Source: Chloroflexota bacterium
GTDB lineage: Bacteria > Chloroflexota > Anaerolineae > Aggregatilineales > Phototrophicaceae
DNA length: 42,150 nt
Assembly: GCA_009840575.1 (NCBI GenBank)
Contig: VXNO01000064.1
Coordinates: 1 to 42,150, forward strand
Direction of reading: 5' to 3'
A program made the translations under genes and the position numbers. Below are positions 16,724-25,323 of the stretch, piece by piece. Each line of letters opens with the position of its first letter. Positions within the stretch are counted from its first letter, which is position 1. The notes under the pieces were generated by a model. The model saw only the letters and a program-made list of their open reading frames with translations, searched no databases and was not told the origin of the DNA.

Positions 16724-16918
16724 TCACAGAGGCGCAAAAGTAAGTGCAGGTAAGTCGTGCGAATACAGCCCCCGGCCCCTTGCCCCCAGAACGAGGGAAG
16801 ATCAAGCCTTTGCAGTGATCCTGTAGTATTAAAGCCCCTCCCTTATTTTGGGGGAGGGGTAAGTGGACATTCAAAGTCTCATTACTTTCTTGATTCTACT
16901 TCTGCGCCTCTGCGGTGA
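16724..16918. repeat. 195-bp element bounded by inverted CAGAGGCGCA arms
   Basis: The left arm (16724-16741, TCACAGAGGCGCAAAAGT) is inverted at 16898-16918, whose reverse complement reads TCACCGCAGAGGCGCAGAAGT; they differ by a 3-nt gap and one base. A weaker match continues inward. Inside lie a 16-nt stretch identical to 12-27 and a perfect C/G-block hairpin (16835-16859). It fills most of the gap between the dehydratase and dehydrogenase genes and contains no open frame of note. It resembles a miniature inverted-repeat element. Confidence 0.65.
16835..16859. repeat. C/G-block hairpin
   Basis: CCCCTCCC (16835-16842) pairs perfectly with GGGAGGGG (16852-16859) across a 9-nt loop, the same stem as at 7-31. 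It could end transcription of the dehydratase gene, but no T tract follows the stem on the plus strand. Confidence 0.65.
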
Positions 16919-16978
16919 ATTAAGTTTAAGAACTTACTTGGACTTACTGCCTGACAAGCAACTGGAAGGAAAGCGACC

Positions 16979-18022
16979 ATGAAACGCATGACAGCGGCGC
17001 TATTTTATGAGCACGGCGAGCGCGATGTGCTGCGCCTGGAGCAAGTGCCTGTGCCTGCGCCTGCCGCTGGCGAAGCGCGCATCAAAGTGGATGCCTGCGC
17101 GCTGAACTGGCTGGATGTGGGCATCCGCCGCGGTCCGCAATTTGGTGCTGTGCCCCTGCCGCTGACGACCGGCGTCGATGTCTGCGGGCATATCGACGCG
17201 CTGGGCGAAGGCGTTACCGGCTGGCGCGAGGGCGATGCCGTTACCGTCTATTCGCTGCTGACCTGCGGCGATTGTGAACATTGCCGGGCGGGTGATGTTA
17301 CGATTTGCCCGCAGCACGAGATCATCGGCGAACACCGCAACGGCGGGCTGGCTGACTATATGCTGGCACCGGCGCGCAACTTGATACCCAAACCAGCGGC
17401 GCTTTCGGCTGTGGAAGTAGCGGCGCTGCCCGTCGTTGCCATGACGGCTTGGCACATGCTCATCACTGTGGCGCGCTTGCAGGCTGGGGAGACTGTCTTC
17501 ATCCCCGGTGCGGGCGGTGGCGTGGCTTCCATCGGCATTCAGATCGCCAAAGTTGCCGGCGCGACCGTCATCGCCAGCACTTCCAGCAGCGAGAAAATGG
17601 CAAAAGCGCGCGAACTGGGCGCGGACCATGTCGTCGACTATCACGATGCCGACTGGGTCGAGCAAGTTATCGACTGGACGGGCGGACGCGGCGTCGATGT
17701 GGCGCAGGACTTGGTCGGCGCGAAGACCTGGGCGAGCTCGCTGCAAACATTGGCGCGCGGCGGGCGGATGGTCGTCTGTGGCTCGCATTCGGGCAAGCAA
17801 TTCCCCCTACATATCCCGCAGATTTACCACCGGCAACTGAGCATCCTGGGCTCCAATGGCGGTACATACAATGAATTGTGCAAGGCGCTGGAACTGGCGA
17901 ATGCCGGCGCGCTGCGCCCGGTCATTGACCGCGTGCTGCCTCTGGCGGAGATCCGCGAGGGACATCGCATCCTGGAAGAGCACGATCACTTTGGCAAGGT
18001 GGTCATGCAGGTCGGCGACTGA
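16979..18022 (+). CDS. Zinc-binding alcohol dehydrogenase-like (MDR) oxidoreductase
   Basis: This 347-residue member of the medium-chain dehydrogenase/reductase superfamily has the usual length. It would oxidise an alcohol or reduce a carbonyl with NAD(P)H. The nucleotide-binding turn is PGAGGGVASIGIQIAK, about residues 176-191. The structural-zinc loop is intact, with four cysteines in CGDCEHCRAGDVTIC. The catalytic-zinc ligands are not: the usual cysteine is replaced in LNWLDVG and the usual GHE is GVD (TTGVDVCGHI). Those two sites match quinone-oxidoreductase-like members, so the enzyme probably works without catalytic zinc. AAGGAA precedes the ATG at 16979. The sugar-acid genes upstream suggest a role in the same pathway, but it is 270 nt away across a repeat and may be independent. 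Confidence 0.88.
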   Translation: MKRMTAALFYEHGERDVLRLEQVPVPAPAAGEARIKVDACALNWLDVGIRRGPQFGAVPLPLTTGVDVCGHIDALGEGVTGWREGDAVTVYSLLTCGDCEHCRAGDVTICPQHEIIGEHRNGGLADYMLAPARNLIPKPAALSAVEVAALPVVAMTAWHMLITVARLQAGETVFIPGAGGGVASIGIQIAKVAGATVIASTSSSEKMAKARELGADHVVDYHDADWVEQVIDWTGGRGVDVAQDLVGAKTWASSLQTLARGGRMVVCGSHSGKQFPLHIPQIYHRQLSILGSNGGTYNELCKALELANAGALRPVIDRVLPLAEIREGHRILEEHDHFGKVVMQVGD

Positions 18023-18027
18023 ATTAA

Positions 18028-18196
18028 GGCAATGGCGTCAAATTAAATTTGCCACAGAGGCACAGAGCTTTGGTCTAGGGGCACCCCTGGGCCGCCCGCC
18101 GTTTTCTGTGATGATTCTGGGCGAGCCAAGGCTCCGCCCCTACAGATTCCATTCTCACGACTTACTTGGTCTTACTTCTGTGTCGCTGTGGTGAAT
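18028..18196. repeat. Composite repeat paired with an inverted arm, between convergent genes
   Basis: A leader (GGCAATGGCGTCAAATTAAA) is followed by GCCACAGAGGCACAGAG (18051-18067) and by CTAGGGGC, which starts a diverged hairpin. A second hairpin of the GTAGGGGCGGAGCC type lies inverted at 18119-18141. The right end (18175-18196) read on the minus strand is ATTCACCACAGCGACACAG, the inverse of the left arm at 17 of 23 positions. The right arm ends exactly at the stop codon of the sulfatase. Confidence 0.65.
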
Positions 18197-19594
18197 CTAA
18201 GACGAGGCTCGCCAGCCTGCGCCAAAGCGCGCCTCGATGTATTGCTGCTGTCGCTGGCTGCTGCGCACCTGGCGGTCCAGCGCGGCTGGGTCCCATTCCG
18301 CCAGCAGGTCGGCTTGCAGGGTCGCCACGATTCCCGCATAATCCGCATCGCCTGCGAGGTTACGAAATTCGCCGGGGTCCGCCTCGATATCATACAACTC
18401 AGGCGGCTCGCCCCAGCTGTAATTCAGCTTGAAACGTCCGCGCCGCAGCATCGCCATCGGTCTGTCGCTGCCATGCGCCAGGTACTCACAGAAGGCTTCG
18501 TCTTTCCAGTGCGAGTCGCCCTGGGTCAACAGCGGCAGCAGGCTTTCGCCATCCAGCGGCAAGGGGCAGACATCGCCGGCAATATCGCAGATGGTCGCCG
18601 CCACATCGACCAGCGAGCAGACCTGGGAGATGCGCTGCCCGGCGGGTATCTGCCCGCGCCAGGCAATCTGCAAAGGCACGCGCGCCGAGGCTTCATAGAA
18701 GTTGGATTTGCGCCACATGCCATGCTCGCCATTCATATCGCCATGGTCGCTGAGATGAATGATGACGGTGTTTTCGGCTTGTCCGGTCGCCTCCAGCGCC
18801 TCCAGCAGCTCGCCGATTTTGGCGTCAAAATAGCTGATGAGCGCATAATAAGCGGCGCGAGCGCGGCGAACCACCTCATCGGGAAATTGCGGAAAACCAA
18901 ACATCAGGCGGATGCGCTGCGCCATCGGGTGCAGGTTCGCCAAGTGTCCATCCGGCAGCTGCGGCAGGTCCATCTGCTCGGGCGGGTACATGTCCCAGTA
19001 TTTTTGCGGCGCGATGTAAGGGAAGTGCGGCGCAATGAATGAGACATTGAGCGCCCAGGGACGGCGCTTGCGGGCGGGGTCGCGCAGGTACTCAAGCGCT
19101 CGCTGCTGCGCCAGTTCGTCACAGTCGAGCTCTTCCGACCAGCCCGGTCCGGCATTGTAAACTTCGTGCCAAGGCTGCTCGGCTGGCACAATGCCATCGT
19201 CCCAGGTGTGGATAGGATGATAGCGCTCCGCATGCAGGTCGCGGGCAAGCTGCTGCTGAAAGCCATGCAGTTGGTCGCTGCCGCCAAAATGTTGCTTGCC
19301 AGAAAGCGCCACATCATACCCGACATCGCGCAGCCGATGCGCCCAGGTGACCACCTCCGAGCGCAGCGGCGTAACATTGTCCCAACTGCCGATTTGGCTG
19401 GCGAAGCGCCCGCTCATAAAAGACATGCGCGAGGGCATGCACAGCGGCGAATTGCAATAAGCGGCGTCAAAAGTCGCGCCCAACTCCGCCAGCCGCTGCA
19501 TATTGGGCGTGCGCGCGATGGGATGCCCATAAACGCTGCTAAACATGGGCGCGTGCTCGTCGGACATGATGATGAGGATGTTGGGCTGGCTCAT
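18197..19594 (-). CDS. Sulfatase (type I, formylglycine-dependent), second copy
   Basis: This 465-residue sulfatase carries the catalytic motif CMPSR at residues 52-56, the same position as in the other sulfatase. Asp12 (IMSDEHAP) and the SDHGD motif before MNGEHGMW provide metal ligands. The order of motifs resembles choline-sulfatase- or heparan-sulfatase-like members. No signal peptide is seen, so it would act in the cytoplasm. It is only distantly similar to the sulfatase at 12869 outside the motifs, so the two probably act on different sulfate positions. It follows the FtsX-type permease on the same strand by 44 nt, yet converges on the dehydrogenase gene. Its link to the sugar cluster is by function and position, not by a shared operon. 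Confidence 0.93.
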   Translation of the reverse strand: MSQPNILIIMSDEHAPMFSSVYGHPIARTPNMQRLAELGATFDAAYCNSPLCMPSRMSFMSGRFASQIGSWDNVTPLRSEVVTWAHRLRDVGYDVALSGKQHFGGSDQLHGFQQQLARDLHAERYHPIHTWDDGIVPAEQPWHEVYNAGPGWSEELDCDELAQQRALEYLRDPARKRRPWALNVSFIAPHFPYIAPQKYWDMYPPEQMDLPQLPDGHLANLHPMAQRIRLMFGFPQFPDEVVRRARAAYYALISYFDAKIGELLEALEATGQAENTVIIHLSDHGDMNGEHGMWRKSNFYEASARVPLQIAWRGQIPAGQRISQVCSLVDVAATICDIAGDVCPLPLDGESLLPLLTQGDSHWKDEAFCEYLAHGSDRPMAMLRRGRFKLNYSWGEPPELYDIEADPGEFRNLAGDADYAGIVATLQADLLAEWDPAALDRQVRSSQRQQQYIEARFGAGWRASS

Positions 19595-19638
19595 AATCGT
19601 CTCGTTCTATTCCAGTAGAGGCGGTTTTTTGCCGCTGG

Positions 19639-22497
19639 CTAGAGCGTCTCGCCCAGTTTTACGGCTTGGAAGATGCGCATGCGCCGCAGGATGACCAGCA
19701 GGATGGCCATGATGAGCGCGAAAGTGAAGACGAAGAGCGCCACGATCTGCGCGATTTCTGCCCATGCCATGCCGACCAGGTAGGGCGGTACAACGCCTTC
19801 CAGACTGCTGACAAATTGCATATAGGGGATGTATAGCAGGCTGACCAGCAAGCCGATGCCCAAGCCCAGCGCCAAGCCCAGCACAATCAGCAAGCCCAAC
19901 TCCCATGCTACCGATAGCATCATCGAGCCGCGCGACAAGCCGATCGCCCGCAAGATGCCCAACTCCACATAGCGGCGCTGGTAGGAGAAGATCGTATACA
20001 GCAAGAAGCCGATCATCGTCGCCAGCGACGAAGTAATGAAGCCGATGGAGAGCAAGCCAAACAAGCCCTGTCGTTCGGGGCGTGATTGTTCGCGGTTGAT
20101 GCGGCTGATGGGCTCTTCCAGCGAAACGCCCGCCGCGCCCCGTTCGATCAATGCGCGCTGGAATGCCCGCCCGTCAAAACCCGGCTCGATGCGCGCGATC
20201 ACGCGGTGCGCCAGTTCCAGCTGGGCTTGCTCGAACAAATAGTCCAGGTTGCCCAAGAAGAGCGCGCCGTCTGCTTCAGGATACCATCGCGGGAAGTAAT
20301 CCAGCGCGCCGACGATTTGGAAGTTCACTTTGAAGGTATCGCCGCCGCTGCGGATGTCGAGCTCCACCAAATCGCCAATATCCAGCGCCCGGCTCTGCAT
20401 GAACTCGCGCGAGACAACCAGCGAATCCGGCTGCTGCGCCAGGGCATTGGTCAAATACCCGAGGCGGATAGCGGCGAAGTCGGGCCGCCAGAAAATGACT
20501 GGGCCCAAGGCATCGCGGTCGACACCGACCAAGCGCCCGCTCACGCTGCCCGAGGTCAGGCGCGCTGTGGCAGGGTATTCGCCGACGCGGGTGGCAACGC
20601 GCACATGCGGCATGGAGGTGAATTCGCTGATGTGCATATAGGCGGGCGGCGCATCGTCCGCGGCAGCGCCCGGGAAGCCGCCCGGCGCTTGGCTATAGAC
20701 GCGCACCGATATATCCGCCGAGACGCGATAATACTGCTGTTCGTAGAGGTAGCGGTCGATCGTGCGGGCGAAAGACGCGGTGTAGATGCCCAGGCTGATG
20801 GTGCAGACCAGCAAAATTAGCGGCAGGTAATAGGTGCCGGGCGCGCGCTCCAACTGGCGCGTTACCATCAGCAAGCCGACGCTGTTCGTCCACTGGATGA
20901 GCCAAGCCAGGAAGCGTAAGACCGGCGCCAGAAAGCGCAGCGCAAACAGCGTAAAGGCGAAGATGGTCAGCGGCGGCAGCAAAAAGACAAAAGGCTGTTC
21001 ATAAGCCTGGCTGATATTGCGCGCGCCGCCTTCGACATTGATCAGTCCGCCCTGCTGCACGACTTGATAATAGAAATAGCCAATCAGCGCCAGCAGCAGC
21101 AGGTCCAAGCCCGCGCGCTGCCACAAGGGTTTGCCCAGCAGGCGGGCGCGGTCCATCTTGTAGCTGATGATGGTATGCCGCGAGGCGCTGATGGTGGGCA
21201 CAACGCGGACCAACACCGTGAAGAGCAGCGCCAGAGCAATGGCTGTGCCGATGTTGGGCGGCACTGAGACGATGAAGCTTTCTCCCCAGCGGAAGTCCAT
21301 GAAACTGCGCGTCGTGCCGATGAGCTGCGTGAAAGCCAGCGCCAGCGCGCCGCCAATCACCAACGCGATTAGGCCCATGATGAGCCCTTCGACCGTCGTC
21401 AAGCCCACCACCTGGAAAGGCGATGCGCCGCGGCTACGCATGACAGCGGTTTCATTGCGCTGTCCATCAACCACCAGCCCAACCAGCATGATCAAAAAGA
21501 CAATCAGCAAAGCCACAATCGGGATGCTGAAGACGGTCAAGGTCAATGTCATGACCGTCATTACGCGCCGGTAATAACTCAACTCGTCGACCGGCGACGC
21601 CTGGATATAAGTACCGGGCAGGTACTGGTCGGCGATTTTTTCGGTGTCATCGTGGCGGCGGATTAGCTCATCCACGCGGCTGGTGTTGATGCTGCTGCCA
21701 TCGGTAACCAGATACCAGACCGCCAGGTTGATCTCGCTCTCGGTAAAGGGCGCGATGCGGTTGGCATAGCTGGCTTCGTTGATGAGCAGAATATCGGCGA
21801 AGACATTGGGGCGATAAAACCAGTATTCATCGTCTTCATCACGCGGACGCCACACGCCCGAAATGCGGATTTCTGTGATTTGCAGCGGGTCTTCGGGCTC
21901 GAGCCGCCAGTTGTAGCCCGCAAAGGTTTCGCCGGCTTGGATGCCAAACTCGCTGGCGAAGTCTTGGTGGATCATCGCCTCGATGATGCTGTTGGGGTCG
22001 GGCGCAGCCGCCGCCGGGTAGCTGCCTTCGACCACTTCGACCTGACTCTCGATATTTTCTGTCGTGCCGAAGCTGACATAGTCCAGCGACCGGTTCTCAT
22101 CGCGGTAATTTGTCTCGCCGGCGGGGTACAGGCGGAAGTTCTCCGTCTCCAGGTGGCGGACGAGGCGCGTACTGCGCAAGCCCAATTCCGCGCCGCCCTT
22201 CTCACGCAGGTAGCCATCCAGGTCACTGATGGCTTCCCAGTTGACGGGCTCGTTCCAACTGCCGATGTAACTGAAGAGAAAAGAGAATGGCGGACGATTA
22301 ATGCGGTCGGGACCTTCGGTGAGGCGCTCGGTCAAGACGCGGAAAGCCACCGACTCGGCGTAGATGGGGATGGTCAGCACCAGCGCCACGGCCACGGTCA
22401 AACCGATGATGGTGGCAGCTGACAGCAGCGGTTGCGCCAGCAGACGTTTGACCGCGACGACCAGGATGGCGCGCAGGCGATGAAGCTGGCGCGTCAT
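19639..22497 (-). CDS. FtsX/MacB-type ABC transporter permease
   Basis: This 952-residue permease has a short N-terminal helix (about residues 18-42), an outside domain to about 310, and a first FtsX helix group at about 315-460. A middle pair of helices follows around 495-590, then a second outside domain, and a final FtsX group at about 815-945 that contains ELGILRAIGLSRGSM. The duplicated arrangement is that of large permeases exporting lipoproteins, peptides or drugs, or working on the cell wall. Its start overlaps the stop of the adaptor gene by 4 nt (ATGA), so the two are coupled. The ATPase needed for a MacAB-like pump is not in this window. The substrate is unknown. Confidence 0.88.
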   Translation of the reverse strand: MTRQLHRLRAILVVAVKRLLAQPLLSAATIIGLTVAVALVLTIPIYAESVAFRVLTERLTEGPDRINRPPFSFLFSYIGSWNEPVNWEAISDLDGYLREKGGAELGLRSTRLVRHLETENFRLYPAGETNYRDENRSLDYVSFGTTENIESQVEVVEGSYPAAAAPDPNSIIEAMIHQDFASEFGIQAGETFAGYNWRLEPEDPLQITEIRISGVWRPRDEDDEYWFYRPNVFADILLINEASYANRIAPFTESEINLAVWYLVTDGSSINTSRVDELIRRHDDTEKIADQYLPGTYIQASPVDELSYYRRVMTVMTLTLTVFSIPIVALLIVFLIMLVGLVVDGQRNETAVMRSRGASPFQVVGLTTVEGLIMGLIALVIGGALALAFTQLIGTTRSFMDFRWGESFIVSVPPNIGTAIALALLFTVLVRVVPTISASRHTIISYKMDRARLLGKPLWQRAGLDLLLLALIGYFYYQVVQQGGLINVEGGARNISQAYEQPFVFLLPPLTIFAFTLFALRFLAPVLRFLAWLIQWTNSVGLLMVTRQLERAPGTYYLPLILLVCTISLGIYTASFARTIDRYLYEQQYYRVSADISVRVYSQAPGGFPGAAADDAPPAYMHISEFTSMPHVRVATRVGEYPATARLTSGSVSGRLVGVDRDALGPVIFWRPDFAAIRLGYLTNALAQQPDSLVVSREFMQSRALDIGDLVELDIRSGGDTFKVNFQIVGALDYFPRWYPEADGALFLGNLDYLFEQAQLELAHRVIARIEPGFDGRAFQRALIERGAAGVSLEEPISRINREQSRPERQGLFGLLSIGFITSSLATMIGFLLYTIFSYQRRYVELGILRAIGLSRGSMMLSVAWELGLLIVLGLALGLGIGLLVSLLYIPYMQFVSSLEGVVPPYLVGMAWAEIAQIVALFVFTFALIMAILLVILRRMRIFQAVKLGETL

Positions 22498-23657
22498 GGA
22501 CCGATGACCACCTGGTTCTCTTCCGCGCCTTTTAATACCTCGACCATGCCGCCGCCTTCCAAGCCCAGCCGCACATCGACGCGCTGTTGCACGCCTTCAT
22601 TCTGCACGACGATGAACTCGCGTCCGCTGAAGGTGCGGATGGCTGATACCGGCAGCACGAGCACATCCTCGCGCGTATCGATGACGACGGTGAAGTTCAT
22701 ACGGTCGCCAACCTTGAATTCACCCGGCGGCGGCTGTTCGTCAAAAGCCACATGCACCAGCTCGTCGGGCGATAGTCCATAAGGCGCGGGCAAGCTGGCG
22801 ATGGTGCCGCTATAGACAGCGCCGGGGATGGCGGCGCGCTGGATCGTCAGTGGCATGCCCTCTGCCAGTTCGCTGAGGTCGTCGGCATCCATCTCGTCCG
22901 TGATTTCCAGCACGGTCATGTCGGCGACAACGGCGATGGGTTCAAAAGCGTAGACTTGCTCGCCGGGGTCGGGCGCGAAATAAGTCAGGCGGCCCGTGGC
23001 TGGCGCGGTCAGCTCGGCGCTGGCGATGGCAGCATTCAACTCATCAACCTGTTTCTGCGCCCGCTGCACATCAAAGCGCAGTTGCGGGTCGACGCCTTCG
23101 GTCAGCTCATCAATGGCGACTTGCGCCAGGTCGCGCGCGATGGTGAGCAGGTTGATTTGCAGGCTTTCGTCAAGGCTGGGCGGGTCGGCTGCGCTGGCAA
23201 CCGCATGGTCAAGCTGAAGCCGCGCCATCTGCAAGTTGAGCGTGGCGCGGCGGCTATCGAAGCGCTCTTTGTTCTCGGCGCTCTCCAGGATGGATGTGGC
23301 GACTGCCAATTCCTCGTTTGCATTTAGCAGTTGGTTTTCCAGCGCGTTGGTATTGAGTCGCGCCAGCACATCGCCCTGGCTGATATCGACGCCGGCATCG
23401 ACGAAGACCTCTTGCACGCGCCCATCAAGTTCAAAGCCAAACTCTTCCGCCAGCACCGGCGCGATCCGCCCGAAGAAGCGGCGCTCATAGACGATATCGC
23501 CGCGCTCGACTGTATAGATGGGCTTGCTGGGCACGACCGGCGTGGGGATGGGCGTGGGTTCGCCTTCAGTGATGGCGTCGCCGAAGCTGGCTTGCGCCGC
23601 ACAACCACTGAGCAAAAGGCTTATGCCGCCGAGCAAGAAAAGCAATAATGTGCGCAA
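22494..23657 (-). CDS. HlyD/MacA-like membrane fusion lipoprotein
   Basis: This adaptor is predicted to link the downstream permease to the outside. I place the start at a TTG (23655-23657) because GGGAGG lies 6 nt before it and the protein then begins with a clean lipoprotein signal (RTLLLFLLGG, lipobox LLSGC with Cys19). A longer frame to 23747 has no such signal near its start. The order is: lipoyl-like half (VERGDIVYERRFFGRI to DVLARLNT), a helical hairpin of about 130 residues (NALENQLLNANEEL to LNAAIASAEL), the second lipoyl half (TAPATGRLTYFAPDPGE), then beta-barrel and end domains. This is the normal MacA/HlyD plan. A dispersed repeat separates it from the zinc-finger gene upstream. 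Confidence 0.88.
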   Translation of the reverse strand: MRTLLLFLLGGISLLLSGCAAQASFGDAITEGEPTPIPTPVVPSKPIYTVERGDIVYERRFFGRIAPVLAEEFGFELDGRVQEVFVDAGVDISQGDVLARLNTNALENQLLNANEELAVATSILESAENKERFDSRRATLNLQMARLQLDHAVASAADPPSLDESLQINLLTIARDLAQVAIDELTEGVDPQLRFDVQRAQKQVDELNAAIASAELTAPATGRLTYFAPDPGEQVYAFEPIAVVADMTVLEITDEMDADDLSELAEGMPLTIQRAAIPGAVYSGTIASLPAPYGLSPDELVHVAFDEQPPPGEFKVGDRMNFTVVIDTREDVLVLPVSAIRTFSGREFIVVQNEGVQQRVDVRLGLEGGGMVEVLKGAEENQVVIGP

Positions 23658-23742
23658 GGGTCGCCTCCCGCTTTGTCCGACACAGGTAGTATAAACGCGC
23701 TGATGCGAATGGTCTAGCTGCTCATAGCAATGCGCCAGATTA

Positions 23743-23833
23743 ACCACATCAAATTAATCATCACAGAGGAAACAAGGAAACACAGAGGGCGCAGAGGTTT
23801 TGTGTAGGGGCGAGGCGGTGACTCGCCCGTTTT
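23743..23833 (+). repeat. Composite CACAGAGG/GTAGGGG repeat
   Basis: The copy has the leader (ACCACATCAAATTAATCA), a tract with CACAGAGG, CACAGAGGG and GCAGAGG, and the hairpin GGGCGAG/CTCGCCC (23808-23814 and 23822-23828) with the loop GCGGTGA, followed by GTTTT. The 27 nt at 23802-23828 equal 25378-25404. It ends 3 nt before the stop codon of the minus-strand zinc-finger gene. Confidence 0.85.
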
Positions 23834-23836
23834 CCC

Positions 23837-24349
23837 TCAGATCGAAACACGGAAGCGCGTGTATGCCGCCGAAGCCGCCAGCGCCAGATAGAGCAGGCTG
23901 AACAAGCCTAAGCCGCCGCTCATCGCCAGGCTGCCCAGCAAGCCGCCCGCCACCACCCCGCCCGCGCAGACCAGTCCACTATACCGCCCACGCCGCCGCC
24001 TGGTCAGCCGCAGCGCCAATTGCGCAATTACCGTTCCCAGCGCCGGCGCCAAGAGCAAACCCACGATGACGAAGCCGCCAATCAGCATGGTCAGCAGGCT
24101 GGTTACTGCGCCGCCAGCCAAGCCGACCACAGCCACCAGCGTATAATCGGTCATGGTGCCGGCGTAGAACTTGTCTTCGTGCCCACGCACGCATTCGCGG
24201 CAGGTATAGCCGATGGGCGTTCGCACGGCGCATTCGGCGCACATATAGCGCTCACAGCGATTGCAGCGCAAGCCCGTATCGCGTTGGGGATGCCGCGCGC
24301 AAAAGGTAATCTCGTCCTGGCTTGTGGTGTCGGAAATCGGGGGAGACAT
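23837..24349 (-). CDS. Zinc-binding (B-box-like) membrane protein
   Basis: I do not know a specific function for this 170-residue protein. The N-terminus holds a cysteine/histidine cluster, CARHPQRDTGLRCNRCERY then CAECAV and CRECVRGHE, which fits a B-box-type zinc finger like the one found ahead of some bacterial rhomboid and membrane proteins. The rest is about four hydrophobic segments interrupted by a basic loop (RLTRRRRGRY), so the zinc domain is probably in the cytoplasm. It is encoded 13 nt after NAD kinase on the same strand and is likely co-transcribed with it. A similar zinc-finger plus helices design occurs widely in Chloroflexota and Actinomycetota. Confidence 0.8.
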   Translation of the reverse strand: MSPPISDTTSQDEITFCARHPQRDTGLRCNRCERYMCAECAVRTPIGYTCRECVRGHEDKFYAGTMTDYTLVAVVGLAGGAVTSLLTMLIGGFVIVGLLLAPALGTVIAQLALRLTRRRRGRYSGLVCAGGVVAGGLLGSLAMSGGLGLFSLLYLALAASAAYTRFRVSI

Positions 24350-24362
24350 GCGCGCCTCTGTG

Positions 24363-25250
24363 TTAATCCGCGAAAGTCATGCGCCGCGGTCCATGGCGGT
24401 TGATGCGCGGCTCCAGGCGGTCCAAAAGCGAACGATAGAAATAATTGCGCTCGCGCAGGCGCAGAAACTGGCTGACCGGCTGGGCGGAGGTTACGCGCAC
24501 ATGCTGGTTTTTCTGCAAGTCGGCGACGACTTTGCCATCAATCGTCAGCACGACCTGGCTGCGATTTTCACGCGTCGGCTCGACATCGACGACGGCTCCG
24601 CGCGCCAGCACGATGGGCCTGTCCATGCTCAAATGCGGCGCCATGGGCAACATCAGGATATTGCGCAGTTCGGGCGGCAGGATGGGCCCGCCAGTCGCCA
24701 GCGCATAAGCGGTTGAGCCAGTGGGCGTGGACAAAATCAGGGCATCGGCATTGTAGGTGGTCGCCCAGTGCTTATCGATATATGCCGCCAACTGCACCAT
24801 GCGCCCGAAGACACTGCCGCTGATGACAACATCGTTCAGCGCATGAAACTCACCCAGCGTCCGCCCCCGATCTTCCAGCAAGGTGGCTTGCAACATCATG
24901 CGCTGCTCGATCCAATAATCGCCAGACAAGAGTTGATCCAGGCTCCCCGCGCAGTCTTGCGGCTGTTGTATCTCGGTGAGGAAGCCCAGCCAGCCCATGT
25001 TGACGCCCAGCACGGGCACGCCATGCGCCGCGCAGACACGCCCAGCCCGCAGCATCGCGCCATCGCCGCCTATGGCGATGACCAGGTCGGCATTGGGCAC
25101 ATCGTCGCTGACCTTGCGCTCGTCCCACTCGGTATGCAGCCAGTGTTTTATACCGCGCCGATGCAGCAAATCCGCAATATCGCGGGCGACCGGGTGGGTA
25201 TCGGGGCGGGTGGGGTGCGCCAGGACACCGATGCGTTTGATGTCGGTCAA
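24363..25250 (-). CDS. nadK: NAD kinase
   Basis: This 295-residue enzyme would phosphorylate NAD to NADP in the cytoplasm. The GGDG motif, which binds the phosphate donor, is at residues 61-64 (AIGGDGAMLR). The NMGWLGFL segment, the LNDVVISGS segment with the usual N-D/E pair, and TPTGSTAYALATGGPI are all present in family order. The start codon is TTG at 25250, with AGAGG 5 nt before it, and the protein then begins directly with the conserved strand (IKRIGVLAHP). It heads a minus-strand group with the zinc-finger gene 13 nt downstream. A terminator-shaped repeat stands between it and the pstB gene upstream. Confidence 0.95.
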   Translation of the reverse strand: MTDIKRIGVLAHPTRPDTHPVARDIADLLHRRGIKHWLHTEWDERKVSDDVPNADLVIAIGGDGAMLRAGRVCAAHGVPVLGVNMGWLGFLTEIQQPQDCAGSLDQLLSGDYWIEQRMMLQATLLEDRGRTLGEFHALNDVVISGSVFGRMVQLAAYIDKHWATTYNADALILSTPTGSTAYALATGGPILPPELRNILMLPMAPHLSMDRPIVLARGAVVDVEPTRENRSQVVLTIDGKVVADLQKNQHVRVTSAQPVSQFLRLRERNYFYRSLLDRLEPRINRHGPRRMTFAD

Positions 25251-25323
25251 TTCAGCCTCTCACGTTGTATTGCTGAAGTCATTATGCTGCAGATTGCCTG
25301 GCAATCCTATATCGGAAGGCTGG

